64,000 nt of DNA. Source: Kastovskya adunca ATA6-11-RM4. GTDB lineage: Bacteria; Cyanobacteriota; Cyanobacteriia; Cyanobacteriales; Coleofasciculaceae. The notes below the pieces were generated by a model, which saw nothing but the letters and a program-made list of their open reading frames with translations, ran no database searches and had not been told where the DNA came from. A program made the position numbers and the translations under genes. Of this stretch, positions 19,326 through 25,959 are shown piece after piece; within the stretch, counting starts at the first letter, position 1, and every line of letters starts with the position of its first letter. The stretch lies in contig JAHHHJ010000001.1 in NCBI GenBank assembly GCA_019359445.1, positions 1 to 64,000 on the forward strand, given 5' to 3'.

Positions 19326-20498
19326 ATGTGGGTGAATGAGAATAAATTTAAGCTAAGGTCTTGGCTATTAGTAGGCGTGTTTGCCTGCTTGAGCCTGTTT
19401 ACAACCTCCTGTGGCATCCAGCCAGGAGTGGCACAAGACCGACTTTTTCTAGACTTATCACTGGACTATTTAGGTGAGTACCAACTGCCGAAGCTGACGT
19501 TTAAAGATACACCCGTAGGTGGGATCTCGGCATTGACTTACGACCGAAGTCGCGATCGCCTCTATGCCCTCTCGGATGACCGCAGTGAACGTGCTCCCGC
19601 CCGATTTTATACAATCCAACTCACAACCGCTGGCAACGAGGCTGGAGAAATCGCACCGGAGGACGTTATCGTTGAGGACGTAACCTTTCTCAAAGATGAG
19701 AACGGCGAGACTTACGCTAAAGGGAGTCTCGATCCAGAAGGTATTGCCCTCTCTCCCAAAGAGAGCGTGTTTATCTCCAGTGAAGGTATCCCTAGTCAAG
19801 GGATTTCTCCCTTCATTCAAGAATTTGACCTAAAAACCGGACAACAGCTACAAAGCTTGCCGATTCCAGAACGCTTCCTCCCTGGAGATGAACAGGGCGT
19901 GCAGGAAAATTTAGGCTTTGAGTCCCTAACCCTCGACCCTACGGGTTTAGCAGCGGCAAGCGGCGACCCCTTCCGCCTGTTTACGGCGACAGAATCCGCA
20001 TTAGTGCAGGATAAACTCACCGACGCTCCCGAAGAATCTGTCCGCCTTCGCCTACTGCACTACATCCTCGGTGATATTGCTCCCCCCTTGCTGGTGGCGG
20101 AACATCTCTACCTCCTCGCCCCCACACCTGCAGGTGCAATTGACAATGGCTTGACGGAATTAGTCGCCCTCGATCCGGGGGGTCATTTCTTGAGTTTAGA
20201 ACGAACTTACGGGCTAGCTGGTGCTGGGGCAAAGATTTATCAAGTCACAGCCGCCGCGTCAACAGATACCTCCACCATCACTAGTTTCAATGGGGATATC
20301 AGCGGGATTAGACCGATTCAGAAAAAGTTGCTCCTCGATTTGAGTGACCTAGGAATTTATTTAGATAACTTGGAAGCAATGACTTTAGGGCCGCGCCTTG
20401 CTGATGGTAGCCAGAGTTTAGTGTTGGTGAGCGATGACAACTTCAGTGAGAGGCAACTGACGCAGTTGCTTTTATTTCGTCTCAAAGGTTTGAGCTAA
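19326..20498 (+). CDS. Esterase-like phytase family protein, probably exported
   Basis: Matches the 'esterase-like activity of phytase' beta-propeller family. Signature segments: GGISALTYDRSRDRLYALSD near the N terminus, GSLDPEGIALSPKESVFISS, NLGFESLTLDPTG, and NLEAMTLGPRLADGSQSLVL with LVSDDNF near the end. The N terminus has a hydrophobic segment (LLVGVFACLSLFTTSCG) resembling a weak lipobox, so a lipoprotein or secreted form is likely. The start used is ATG 19326; a TTG at 19305 is also in frame. Phosphate-ester or other ester hydrolysis outside the cytoplasm is the family expectation, not shown here. Confidence 0.85.
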   Translation: MWVNENKFKLRSWLLVGVFACLSLFTTSCGIQPGVAQDRLFLDLSLDYLGEYQLPKLTFKDTPVGGISALTYDRSRDRLYALSDDRSERAPARFYTIQLTTAGNEAGEIAPEDVIVEDVTFLKDENGETYAKGSLDPEGIALSPKESVFISSEGIPSQGISPFIQEFDLKTGQQLQSLPIPERFLPGDEQGVQENLGFESLTLDPTGLAAASGDPFRLFTATESALVQDKLTDAPEESVRLRLLHYILGDIAPPLLVAEHLYLLAPTPAGAIDNGLTELVALDPGGHFLSLERTYGLAGAGAKIYQVTAAASTDTSTITSFNGDISGIRPIQKKLLLDLSDLGIYLDNLEAMTLGPRLADGSQSLVLVSDDNFSERQLTQLLLFRLKGLS

Positions 20499-20586
20499 AG
20501 AGAGTTCAAAAGTACATGTAGGAGCGATCGCCCTCGTTTTACAATTAATTAATGAAAATATCATGTCAATTTTGAAGAATTAGTTA

Positions 20587-21177
20587 ATGACTCATTCTAC
20601 TGATATCGCTACCCTAGCTCGTTGGATGGCAGCCGATTTTAGTAACCAGGAACAAGCCTTCGAGAATCCACCTTTTTTTGCTCACATCCGCGTCTGTATG
20701 CGTCCGCTTCCGGTGGAACTACTAGGCGGCGTCAGCTTATTTGTCGAACAAGCCTATGACTACATGCTGAATACCCCCTACAGATTGCGGGTGTTGAAGC
20801 TGACTGATATAGGCGATCGCATTGCAATTGAAAACTATACCGTTAAAGACGAAAAACCCTTCCACGGTGCCTCCCGCGACCTCAAACGCCTGCAATCTCT
20901 TACCGCCGACCAACTGGAGAAACTCCCCGGCTGCAACATGATTGTTGAATGGACAGGTCATAGCTTCAAGGGTGAAGTTGAACCGGGTAAGGCTTGCATG
21001 GTTTTTCGCCAAGGTAAGGAAACCTATCTCGACAGCAGCTTCGAGATCGACCAAGACAAATTTACCAGTCTTGACCGAGGATGCGACCCCCAAACCGATG
21101 AGCAAGTTTGGGGTTCGGTGGCTGGTTCGTTTTACTTTGTCCGCTGGGCAAGTTTTGCCGAGGAGGTAAAAGTTTAG
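20587..21177 (+). CDS. cpcT: Phycobiliprotein chromophore lyase, CpcT/CpeT family
   Basis: T-type lyases attach phycocyanobilin to Cys-153-type sites of phycocyanin and phycoerythrocyanin beta subunits during phycobilisome assembly. The 196-residue length is normal. Diagnostic segments: LARWMAADFSNQEQAFENPP, FAHIRVCMRPLP, FVEQAYDYMLNTPYRLRVL, LPGCNMIVEW, and DRGCDPQTDEQVWGSVAGSF near the C terminus. The ATG at 20587 lacks a strong ribosome site. It is monocistronic; no phycobiliprotein genes adjoin it. Confidence 0.92.
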   Translation: MTHSTDIATLARWMAADFSNQEQAFENPPFFAHIRVCMRPLPVELLGGVSLFVEQAYDYMLNTPYRLRVLKLTDIGDRIAIENYTVKDEKPFHGASRDLKRLQSLTADQLEKLPGCNMIVEWTGHSFKGEVEPGKACMVFRQGKETYLDSSFEIDQDKFTSLDRGCDPQTDEQVWGSVAGSFYFVRWASFAEEVKV

Positions 21178-21292
21178 TTAGCTTTTTGGTTGTGAGTTTT
21201 TAGTTGTTCGGGCGCACAATGCTAGTTAAGTTGCGTTGTTGAGCAAAACAGCCGCGATCGCCTAATTCCTCACTAAAACACGTACAGGCTCT

Positions 21293-22228
21293 CTAAATAG
21301 TTGGTATGGCGACATTTTTCAAAATACTCAGGGGGCCGTAGTCTTTCAAAAGCTTCATTTCCTCCGCATTCCGTACCAGGAGGGCACCCGCGAATCCTAA
21401 GGAATTTACTGAGATTGACTCAAAATGTTCTTGCGATCGCGGTACGATCAGCATCCATTCCCGTGTCGCGAGAAAGTTGTAGGGTGCAGATTGCCTGTTT
21501 TCCGGGGCGGCAACATCCCCCTGCAAGCCTAGGGTACGTAGTGAGGCGTGATAGCGCTCAAGGGTGGCGATCGCCGCTTCTAAGGGAGATTTCGACCAAT
21601 TTGGGTCTAGGGAGACAACAGCATGTCTAAAGGGAAAGCCTGGTATTGTCCCAAAACCCTTAAATGTAGCGGATGTTAGCAGAGGTTCAATGGGGATCTT
21701 TGAGCCTTCTGGAGCCAGGGGTAGAGGGATGAGTTGTAAGTGCTTGTGTCGCTGGCTAGCCCCGGCAATCTGACCACCATTGTAGAAGACTAAACCATCA
21801 ATTTCGGCAAGACTTGCCCACATCGCCTCAAAATCTTGCAAATTTAACCAGTTTTCCTGTTCCTCAAACGAGCGCGTCACAATCAGCAGGTGATGGTCAA
21901 CGACATTGAATTTGTTCAACAAACCGACATGGGTGTTGGAGATGTCTGCAACAAATAGGTCTTGATCATAGGGAAGGAAGGGGTTGAACTCCTTTCCAGA
22001 ATTGGTAACTTCCTGGTTCTGCTTCTTTGCCTCATCTTTGCGAACAAGATTGGACAAAATCCGCACCAGGAACCGAACGCCACCCTGCTCTACAAATTCA
22101 TACTTTGTAGGGATTGGCTGGAGCGCACCGCATTGGAGTGCTTGCTCAGTTCGCTCGATCACCTTTGCCCATAACGTTCCCGGTTCCAGCACTTGTGTCT
22201 CCCGTGCAGTCGGTTTTTCTTCAGACAC
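21293..22228 (-). CDS. Diadenosine tetraphosphate phosphorylase (ATP adenylyltransferase)
   Basis: Phosphorolyses Ap4A to ATP and ADP, controlling dinucleotide alarmone levels. HIT-superfamily motif QRHKHLQLIPLP holds the HxHxQ catalytic triad with nucleophilic His. Supporting segments: NPFLPYDQDLFVADIS, HVGLLNKFNVVDHHLLIVTR, LVFYNGGQIAGAS, and SAPYNFLATREWMLIVPRS in the C-terminal domain. The start is GTG at 22228: an AAAGGAG site (22234-22240) precedes it by 5 bp. Upstream in-frame codons to 22369 give a non-homologous leader. The 311-residue length is usual. The GTG lies 50 bp downstream of the TetR-fusion stop, so both may share a transcript. Confidence 0.9.
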   Translation of the reverse strand: MSEEKPTARETQVLEPGTLWAKVIERTEQALQCGALQPIPTKYEFVEQGGVRFLVRILSNLVRKDEAKKQNQEVTNSGKEFNPFLPYDQDLFVADISNTHVGLLNKFNVVDHHLLIVTRSFEEQENWLNLQDFEAMWASLAEIDGLVFYNGGQIAGASQRHKHLQLIPLPLAPEGSKIPIEPLLTSATFKGFGTIPGFPFRHAVVSLDPNWSKSPLEAAIATLERYHASLRTLGLQGDVAAPENRQSAPYNFLATREWMLIVPRSQEHFESISVNSLGFAGALLVRNAEEMKLLKDYGPLSILKNVAIPTI

Positions 22229-22278
22229 CGTTACTCCTTTAAAATCTGACGCCCTTTTTCGAGCATAAATCAAAACTA

Positions 22279-23550
22279 CTATGCCTTGCGATCGAGTTTG
22301 AACGCCCGTTCTAAAGCAGCTTTTTCCTTTGCTCTTTGAGCATAAGGCTGTAGTTGTGTAGTATCCCACCCGCTCAAGACGCTTAAATCTTCTAAATCAA
22401 TGCCCTTCATTAACATTTCTACGCACCAAGTCTGTCGGGCTTGGGAGAGTGATGGTGGTTGACCTTCAGGCGTGAGCAACTCCGCCGTAAATTCTTGCCA
22501 CGCCACGTATAACTCGGTTTCTGAGAAGGGTTCACCAGAATCGTTGATAAATAAAGCAGATTTGTCATCTTTGCGGCTTTTTAGCCACTGGGTTAGAGGA
22601 TTGCGCTTGTAGGAGCCGTAGCGCTTGCCCATAATCCACTGATTGATGGGGACTTGTCGCACTGCACCTTGATTTACCTGCAACAGATACTGTTCGTCCT
22701 TGATTTGATGGGTTAGCGAAGCGGCTCTGTAGGAGTCTCGCTCTAAACTCACCACTTCTTGCGGACGCAAGCCTGTAGCAAACAGCGTGTAGGCTAAAGC
22801 ATAATTTCGCAAACTTTGTTTTTTTGCTTGTTGCAAAATTTCGTGAACTAATACCCCTGGCAAATCCGCTATTTCCTCTATAGCCCTGCTTTTAAAAGGG
22901 GGTTGGGGGAAGTCTCTCAAGCTAATACTGTTGTTTGAAGCCTCTGGCGCAGGCAAAACTGCACCGTACAAACACAACTGCACCAAGCTCTCCAAAAAAT
23001 CCTCGCGATCGCTCCAAAGTTCGTGGAATTCGCTGGTAATTTCAATGACGAGATACCCGAACAACATACCGTTGAGCAAGCTGGATAAGTTTTCCGGGGA
23101 GATCCGGAGCTGTAGTTGCTCTCGCTCAATCACCGCTGCGAGATATTGGGCAACTTCCTGATTAGCAAGGGTGACACCTCGTCCTAAGGCGCGACGATTT
23201 TCTAAGGTGAATTGACCCGCTTCCCCAACGACAGAGCGGAGTAATTCAGGAATGGTTTCTAATACCTGGAGGCGATCGCGTGCATAGCTTTTCAGCGCCT
23301 GCGCGACATGGGTGGTGTGATGAATTTGCTCTCTCAAGGCTTCACCCAGATGGGTAAACACCGCAGAATCTTCAATAACGGCTAAAAGTAATCCTTGCTT
23401 GTTTCCAAATTGCCGAAACAGCGTTACTTCGTTGACTTGGGCGAGTTCGGCAATTTGCCGCGTTGTCGTTTCTGTCACTCCCTGAGAGCTGAACAACTCC
23501 AGCGCTGCATTGATTAAGCGCTGTCGAGTCGAAGAATGCGTTCGAGCCAT
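22279..23550 (-). CDS. TetR-type regulator fused to a tyrosine-recombinase-like domain
   Basis: A 423-residue protein. Residues 10-56 are a TetR/AcrR DNA-binding domain (LINAALELFSSQGVTETTTR, QVNEVTLFRQFGNKQGLLLA). A helical ligand/dimer region runs to about 200. Residues about 225-415 read like the catalytic domain of a phage-type integrase: YALAYTLFATGLRPQEVVSL (box I Arg262), LSQARQTWCVEMLMKGIDLE (box II Arg372; His position replaced by Ser369), LSVLSGWDTTQLQPYA (Trp395 at the His/Trp site, Tyr403 at the nucleophile site). It is read divergently from a desaturase gene, with palindromes at 23559-23575 and 23612-23628 between. It probably represses itself and the desaturase. Whether the recombinase domain cuts DNA or only binds it is unknown. 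Confidence 0.85.
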   Translation of the reverse strand: MARTHSSTRQRLINAALELFSSQGVTETTTRQIAELAQVNEVTLFRQFGNKQGLLLAVIEDSAVFTHLGEALREQIHHTTHVAQALKSYARDRLQVLETIPELLRSVVGEAGQFTLENRRALGRGVTLANQEVAQYLAAVIEREQLQLRISPENLSSLLNGMLFGYLVIEITSEFHELWSDREDFLESLVQLCLYGAVLPAPEASNNSISLRDFPQPPFKSRAIEEIADLPGVLVHEILQQAKKQSLRNYALAYTLFATGLRPQEVVSLERDSYRAASLTHQIKDEQYLLQVNQGAVRQVPINQWIMGKRYGSYKRNPLTQWLKSRKDDKSALFINDSGEPFSETELYVAWQEFTAELLTPEGQPPSLSQARQTWCVEMLMKGIDLEDLSVLSGWDTTQLQPYAQRAKEKAALERAFKLDRKA

Positions 23551-23558
23551 AATCTTAA

Positions 23559-23575
23559 TGCAAGTGACACTTGCA
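23559..23575. promoter_or_regulatory. Palindromic operator 1 (TetR-type site)
   Basis: TGCAAGTGACACTTGCA is a perfect palindrome of two 8-bp arms around one base. It begins 9 bp upstream of the TetR-fusion ATG on the other strand, well placed for autorepression. A near-identical site has its centre 53 bp away. Confidence 0.8.
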
Positions 23576-23611
23576 ATTCTGAATTTCTGTTGTTAAGCTT
23601 AGGAGAGAAAG

Positions 23612-23628
23612 TGCAAGTAACACTTACA
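23612..23628. promoter_or_regulatory. Palindromic operator 2 (TetR-type site)
   Basis: TGCAAGTAACACTTACA differs from operator 1 at two of 17 positions. It lies 56 bp upstream of the desaturase ATG. The centre-to-centre distance of 53 bp is close to five helical turns, which would place bound dimers on the same DNA face. Confidence 0.75.
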
Positions 23629-23683
23629 TCATCATCAACTCCTCAATAGAGATTCCTTTTAAGCTACATAAGAAAAAAGATTT

Positions 23684-24538
23684 ATGACCAACAACTCCCT
23701 TTCAGCAACTGCCCAAAGAAGTTCGCCCTTGACTATTAGCTGGGTCAGCGTGGGCTTTTTTGCCATCATTCATGCCTTAGCACTGCTAGCTCCCTGGTTC
23801 TTCTCTTGGTCAGCGTTGGGAGTAGCAATCTTTCTCCACTGGCTGTTTGGTAGCATTGGTATTTGCTTAGGCTACCACCGACTCTTAACTCATCGTAGTT
23901 TTCAAGTACCGAAGTGGTTGGAGTATATCATTACAACTATTGGTGTGTTAGCGCTACAAGGTGGCCCGATATTCTGGGTTGCAGGTCATCGTCAGCACCA
24001 TGCTCACCCTGAAGATGAGGTGAAAGACCCTTACTCTGCACGACAAGGTTTCTGGTGGAGCCATATGCTGTGGCTTGTCCTTCAAAGAAAAGAATTTTTT
24101 GAGTATGAAACCTATAAAAGATATGCCCCGGATATTGATAGAGACCCCTACTATCGCTGGCTAAATAAGTATTTTCTATTGCTTCAGATTCCTTTGGCGC
24201 TGTTACTGTACGCCGTGGGTGGTTGGTCTTTTGTGATTTGGGGAGTATTTGTCAGAGCCGTGGTACTGTGGCACAGCACTTGGCTGATTAATTCTGCTAC
24301 TCACCTGTTTGGCTACCAAGCCTATGAAGTAGAAGATGGTTCTCGTAACCTCTGGTGGGCGGCAATTCTCACCTATGGCGAAGGTTGGCACAACAATCAC
24401 CACGCTCAACCTAATGTTGCCCCAGCCGGACGGAAATGGTGGGAAATCGATGTCACTTGGTGGGCAATTCAAGTGTTGCAAGCGGTAGGTTTGGCGAAAA
24501 AGGTAGTTATGCCTCCGCAGCAGCAAGCTGAAGGCTAA
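23684..24538 (+). CDS. Membrane fatty-acid (acyl-lipid/acyl-CoA) desaturase, delta-9 type
   Basis: A 284-residue di-iron desaturase introducing a double bond into saturated acyl chains in membranes. Three histidine boxes are present: GYHRLLTHRSF (HX4H), VAGHRQHHAHPEDEVKDPY (HXXHH) and EGWHNNHHAQP (HXXHH). Hydrophobic pairs at about residues 17-62, 82-100 and 165-205 fit four membrane helices. The size and motifs match the DesC group. The gene is divergent from the TetR fusion, with paired palindromic operators in the 133-bp spacer, so regulation by that protein is likely. The ATG at 23684 follows an A-rich stretch with no strong ribosome site. Confidence 0.93.
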   Translation: MTNNSLSATAQRSSPLTISWVSVGFFAIIHALALLAPWFFSWSALGVAIFLHWLFGSIGICLGYHRLLTHRSFQVPKWLEYIITTIGVLALQGGPIFWVAGHRQHHAHPEDEVKDPYSARQGFWWSHMLWLVLQRKEFFEYETYKRYAPDIDRDPYYRWLNKYFLLLQIPLALLLYAVGGWSFVIWGVFVRAVVLWHSTWLINSATHLFGYQAYEVEDGSRNLWWAAILTYGEGWHNNHHAQPNVAPAGRKWWEIDVTWWAIQVLQAVGLAKKVVMPPQQQAEG

Positions 24539-24606
24539 CTTCCGTAGAAGTACAAAGAATTTTTCTAATGCGATCGCTTTTTCAATAGCGCCTCGCGTCT
24601 ACCTAA

Positions 24607-24637
24607 GATCCCCGACTTCTCCAAGAAGTCGGGGATC
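24607..24637. repeat. Dispersed palindromic repeat (GATCCCCGACTTCT family)
   Basis: Perfect 14-bp arms GATCCCCGACTTCT and AGAAGTCGGGGATC flank a 3-nt CCA. The element sits between the convergent desaturase and acylphosphatase genes and could form a bidirectional terminator hairpin, although no T-run follows. A diverged 31-bp copy lies at 55581-55611. Confidence 0.8.
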
Positions 24638-24660
24638 TCACTTTCACGAATTATTTACAA

Positions 24661-24957
24661 CTAGCGCCGAATCTCGAACCCTTGTAAACCTTCTGGCTTT
24701 TCGTACTCAACCGCGACATCTTTAACCACAGCACCGAGAGGGCCCTTGTGACACCAACGCACCATGGCTTTGACAGCTTCCTCCGTACCTTCAAACACCG
24801 CTTCCACCCGTCTATCTAGGAGGTTTCTTACCCAGCCATTAACTCCTAAATGTTTTGCCTGGTTCATCGTAGAGTATCGGTAACTAACTCCCTGAACCTT
24901 GCCGGAAACGAAAACGTGGGCGCGGACTTGCTCTGGTGGTGTTGATGTATCTGTCAT
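24661..24957 (-). CDS. acyP: Acylphosphatase
   Basis: Small cytoplasmic enzyme hydrolysing acyl phosphates such as acetyl phosphate or carbamoyl phosphate. The two signature motifs are present: VSGKVQGVSYRYS with catalytic Arg27 and HLGVNGWVRNLLD with catalytic Asn45. GTEEAVKAMVRWCHKGPLGA and the C-terminal GFEIRR complete the fold. The usual Phe before Arg27 is Tyr, a common conservative change. At 98 residues it is complete. The physiological role of the family is poorly defined. Confidence 0.93.
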   Translation of the reverse strand: MTDTSTPPEQVRAHVFVSGKVQGVSYRYSTMNQAKHLGVNGWVRNLLDRRVEAVFEGTEEAVKAMVRWCHKGPLGAVVKDVAVEYEKPEGLQGFEIRR

Positions 24958-25039
24958 TGACGGGAAAGGTATTTACACATCATCGGCTAAATCCGATTCT
25001 AATCGGTCAATTTTAGTAATACTTGAGTGTGTTGACCCT

Positions 25040-25531
25040 ATGCTTGATCATTTTGGTGCTATGACGATCGCGCAATTATTTAATCTCGCCAATCTCTTTG
25101 TTTTGCCCTTCTGGGTACTGATGATTCTGCTACCCAATTGGGGCGTCACGCGGCGAGTGATGCAATCCTATCTGCCCTTCGTCCCCTTGGCTGGGGCTTA
25201 TGTGTATTTGTTCATCAGCAGCGTGACCCCAGAAACGGCACAAGCGCTGTCTAATCCTCAGCTAGCCGACATTGCCCACTTCCTTGGGGATGAGACAGCC
25301 GCCGCTACAGGCTGGATTCACTTTTTGGTGATGGATTTGTTTGTCGGGCGCTATATTTACTTAGAAGGGCAGCGTACAGGACTGTGGACAATTCACTCAT
25401 TGGCGTTGTGCTTGTTTGCGGGCCCGATGGGATTGCTATCTCATATTGTCACCTATGGGATTTCCCAAAAGTTTGCCTCACCTGTGGCGTCAGAGGTGGG
25501 AACGCCGTCGGCAAGTACTCCTCAGAGCTAG
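25040..25531 (+). CDS. ABA4-like membrane protein (DUF4281)
   Basis: Resembles the ABA4 family: the plant protein is needed for neoxanthin formation, and a cyanobacterial role in carotenoids is unproven. About four membrane segments: LFNLANLFVLPFWVLMILLP, LPFVPLAGAYVYLFISSV, GWIHFLVMDLFVGRYIYLEG, and LALCLFAGPMGLLSHIVTYG. The conserved HFLVMDLFVGRYIYLEG stretch is the strongest family mark. The start is ATG 25040 (MLDHFGAMTIAQLF) or the internal ATG at 25061; no ribosome site decides. The region up to 24899 is open but overlaps the divergent acylphosphatase. Confidence 0.85.
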   Translation: MLDHFGAMTIAQLFNLANLFVLPFWVLMILLPNWGVTRRVMQSYLPFVPLAGAYVYLFISSVTPETAQALSNPQLADIAHFLGDETAAATGWIHFLVMDLFVGRYIYLEGQRTGLWTIHSLALCLFAGPMGLLSHIVTYGISQKFASPVASEVGTPSASTPQS

Positions 25532-25959
25532 AGGGGTTTGCAGTTGAGTGTAGATTACAATCTCTCTTTTTGCTCCCCCTTGTCTCCAGTCTGTTTTCAG
25601 CCTTGATACTTCACCCTCAATCTCAAAAGATAGTCATCTAGATGAAAAAAGGATTTCTGGAGGAGATTCGTAACATTATTTAGAAAAATTTATGATTATT
25701 TACGGTTTTTGGGTGAAATTTAACTAAATCTAGGTAGATGATTAGTTAACACAGGATTGATGGCAAGAGGCGATCGCGCTTGTTCAAGTGACTGAGAACT
25801 ATATATTTCAGTCGTTTTCAGCTCGCTCTGCTTGGCTGGTTATGCAGCGAACACTTCAGGAGATGGGCATTTGATGCGCCCTAATGATTGCAGTCATAGG
25901 GTTTTTGAAAAGCGATCGCAACGGGGATCAACTTTGCCTAAAGCTAGAAAGGTGCAGTA
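25532..25959. other. Intergenic leader of the phosphorelay operon
   Basis: About 430 bp without a gene. A short frame at its left is a shadow. It contains HIP1 octamers and a weak GGGC...GCCC stem near 25864-25881. No riboswitch or repeat was recognised. It must hold the promoter for the downstream signalling genes. Confidence 0.5.
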
